Shown here piece by piece: positions 63,328 to 64,000 of a stretch of DNA of 64,000 nucleotides. The notes beneath the pieces are model-generated. The model was not told the origin of the DNA. It ran no database searches and was given only the letters and a program-made list of their open reading frames with translations. The DNA lies in the NCBI RefSeq assembly GCF_000968375.1, contig NZ_CP009933.1:5084001-5148000 (forward strand). Direction: 5' to 3'. The position numbers and the translations under genes are program-made. Position 1 is the first letter of the stretch. Each line of letters starts with the position of its first letter. Origin of the DNA: Clostridium scatologenes. Its GTDB lineage: Bacteria > Bacillota > Clostridia > Clostridiales > Clostridiaceae.

Positions 63328-64000
63328 ATGAAGTGTTATAAGGATTTTGCACATATTTATGATGAACTCATAAATAAAGATATAGATTATAAAAGTTGGG
63401 TACAAACTATATTAAAAAATTATGATGAGCTAAATACGGATAGAAAAGATTATTTGGATCTTGGATGTGGTACAGGAAACATAACTGAACTTATAGCAGA
63501 AAAATTTGTCTCATCTTGGGCTGTTGACTTATCTTATGATATGCTTACGGAAGCAGAAACAAAGATGAGGAGCAAAGGTATAAAGGTTAAATTTGTTTGT
63601 CAGGATATAACTCAATTAAATTTAAACAAAAAATTTAATCTTATAACCTGTTGTCTTGATTCTACAAACTACATATTGGAAGAAGAAAAGCTAATAGCAT
63701 ATTTTAAAGGGATATATAATCATTTAAAAGATGATGGTATATTTGTATTTGATATGAATTCCTATTATAAACTTACAAAAATACTTGGAAATAATATTTA
63801 CAATTATGATGATGAAAATGTAACCTATATATGGGAAAATTTTTTAGAAGATGATATTGTGGACATGTATCTTACATTTTTTGTGAAGCAAGGAGAATAT
63901 TATAGAAGGTTTAATGAAGAACACAGTGAAAGAGCGTATAAACATGAAAGAATCTGTGAACTTCTAAAGTTATACGGCTTGGAACTTGTAAAAGTCATGA
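63328..64000 (+). CDS. Class I SAM-dependent methyltransferase (5' part)
   Basis: The open frame runs off the window end, with 224 residues visible. It begins MKCYKDFAHIYDELINKDIDY, the usual start of small SAM methyltransferases. Motif I is YLDLGCGTGNITELIAEK, the acidic strand-2 end is WAVDLSYDML, motif II is FVCQDITQLNL, and motif IV is NLITCCLDSTNYIL, followed by HLKDDGIFVFDMNS. ATG 63328 is preceded by GAAAGGAA. The substrate is unknown. It is separate from the methyltransferase at 22936-23595. Confidence 0.85.
   Translation, partial: MKCYKDFAHIYDELINKDIDYKSWVQTILKNYDELNTDRKDYLDLGCGTGNITELIAEKFVSSWAVDLSYDMLTEAETKMRSKGIKVKFVCQDITQLNLNKKFNLITCCLDSTNYILEEEKLIAYFKGIYNHLKDDGIFVFDMNSYYKLTKILGNNIYNYDDENVTYIWENFLEDDIVDMYLTFFVKQGEYYRRFNEEHSERAYKHERICELLKLYGLELVKVM

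Overview
The window is low-GC, has short intergenic gaps and strong AGGAGG-type ribosome sites, and carries a 16S rRNA of clostridial type together with sporulation genes (CgeB proteins, collagen-like spore-surface proteins, an alpha/beta SASP). I read it as the chromosome of a spore-forming anaerobe of Clostridium sensu stricto (cluster I); I cannot name the species from sequence alone.

Region 1 (about 0.7-30.5 kb) is a spore-surface island. It holds two beta-propeller-like/coiled-coil paralogues, a YVTN-propeller protein with a Cys-rich tail, two CgeB glycosyltransferases, five more glycosyltransferases, and a run of collagen-like or collagen-associated proteins built from exchangeable modules (DNRLRE-type and C1q-like heads, G-x-T repeats, a beta-helix). 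It also holds a methyltransferase and a CDP-sugar operon (cytidylyltransferase, 4,6-dehydratase, 3,5-epimerase, aminotransferase, acetyltransferase). Several transcription units have sigma-K-like -10 elements (CATAnnnTA). The simplest reading is that late mother-cell expression makes Thr-rich collagen-like fibres, while the neighbouring genes make and attach an unusual amino-deoxy sugar glycan. One collagen gene is split by a one-base insertion in a C/G run.

Region 2 (30.8-36.05 kb) is an rRNA operon, 16S-23S-5S-tRNA-Asn, with tandem promoters and recognisable processing stems.

Region 3 (36.1-41.9 kb) holds a PLP aminotransferase, a sigma-54-dependent activator, and a class I glutamine amidotransferase-type hydrolase plus amino-acid permease behind a very good -24/-12 promoter.

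Region 4 (42.0-58.1 kb) is the most striking part. A BmrR-like MerR regulator faces a roughly 15 kb operon that resembles the flavin-based extracellular electron transfer loci of Firmicutes. The operon encodes a secreted FMN-binding/FAD reductase lipoprotein, an NDH-2 with an extra membrane domain, EetA-like (NusG domain II) and EetB-like (Gx transporter) proteins, a polyprenyl diphosphate synthase and the flavinyl transferase ApbE. These are followed by an ABC importer, a U32 protein with two Cys sets, a class III aminotransferase broken by a one-base deletion, and a UbiD/UbiA pair. The promoter facing the operon has the 19-bp spacer and inner dyad typical of MerR activation.

Region 5 (58.1-64 kb) holds asd-dapA-dapB on the minus strand (diaminopimelate/lysine/dipicolinate), an OppA-type lipoprotein, an SASP, and a truncated methyltransferase at the window end.
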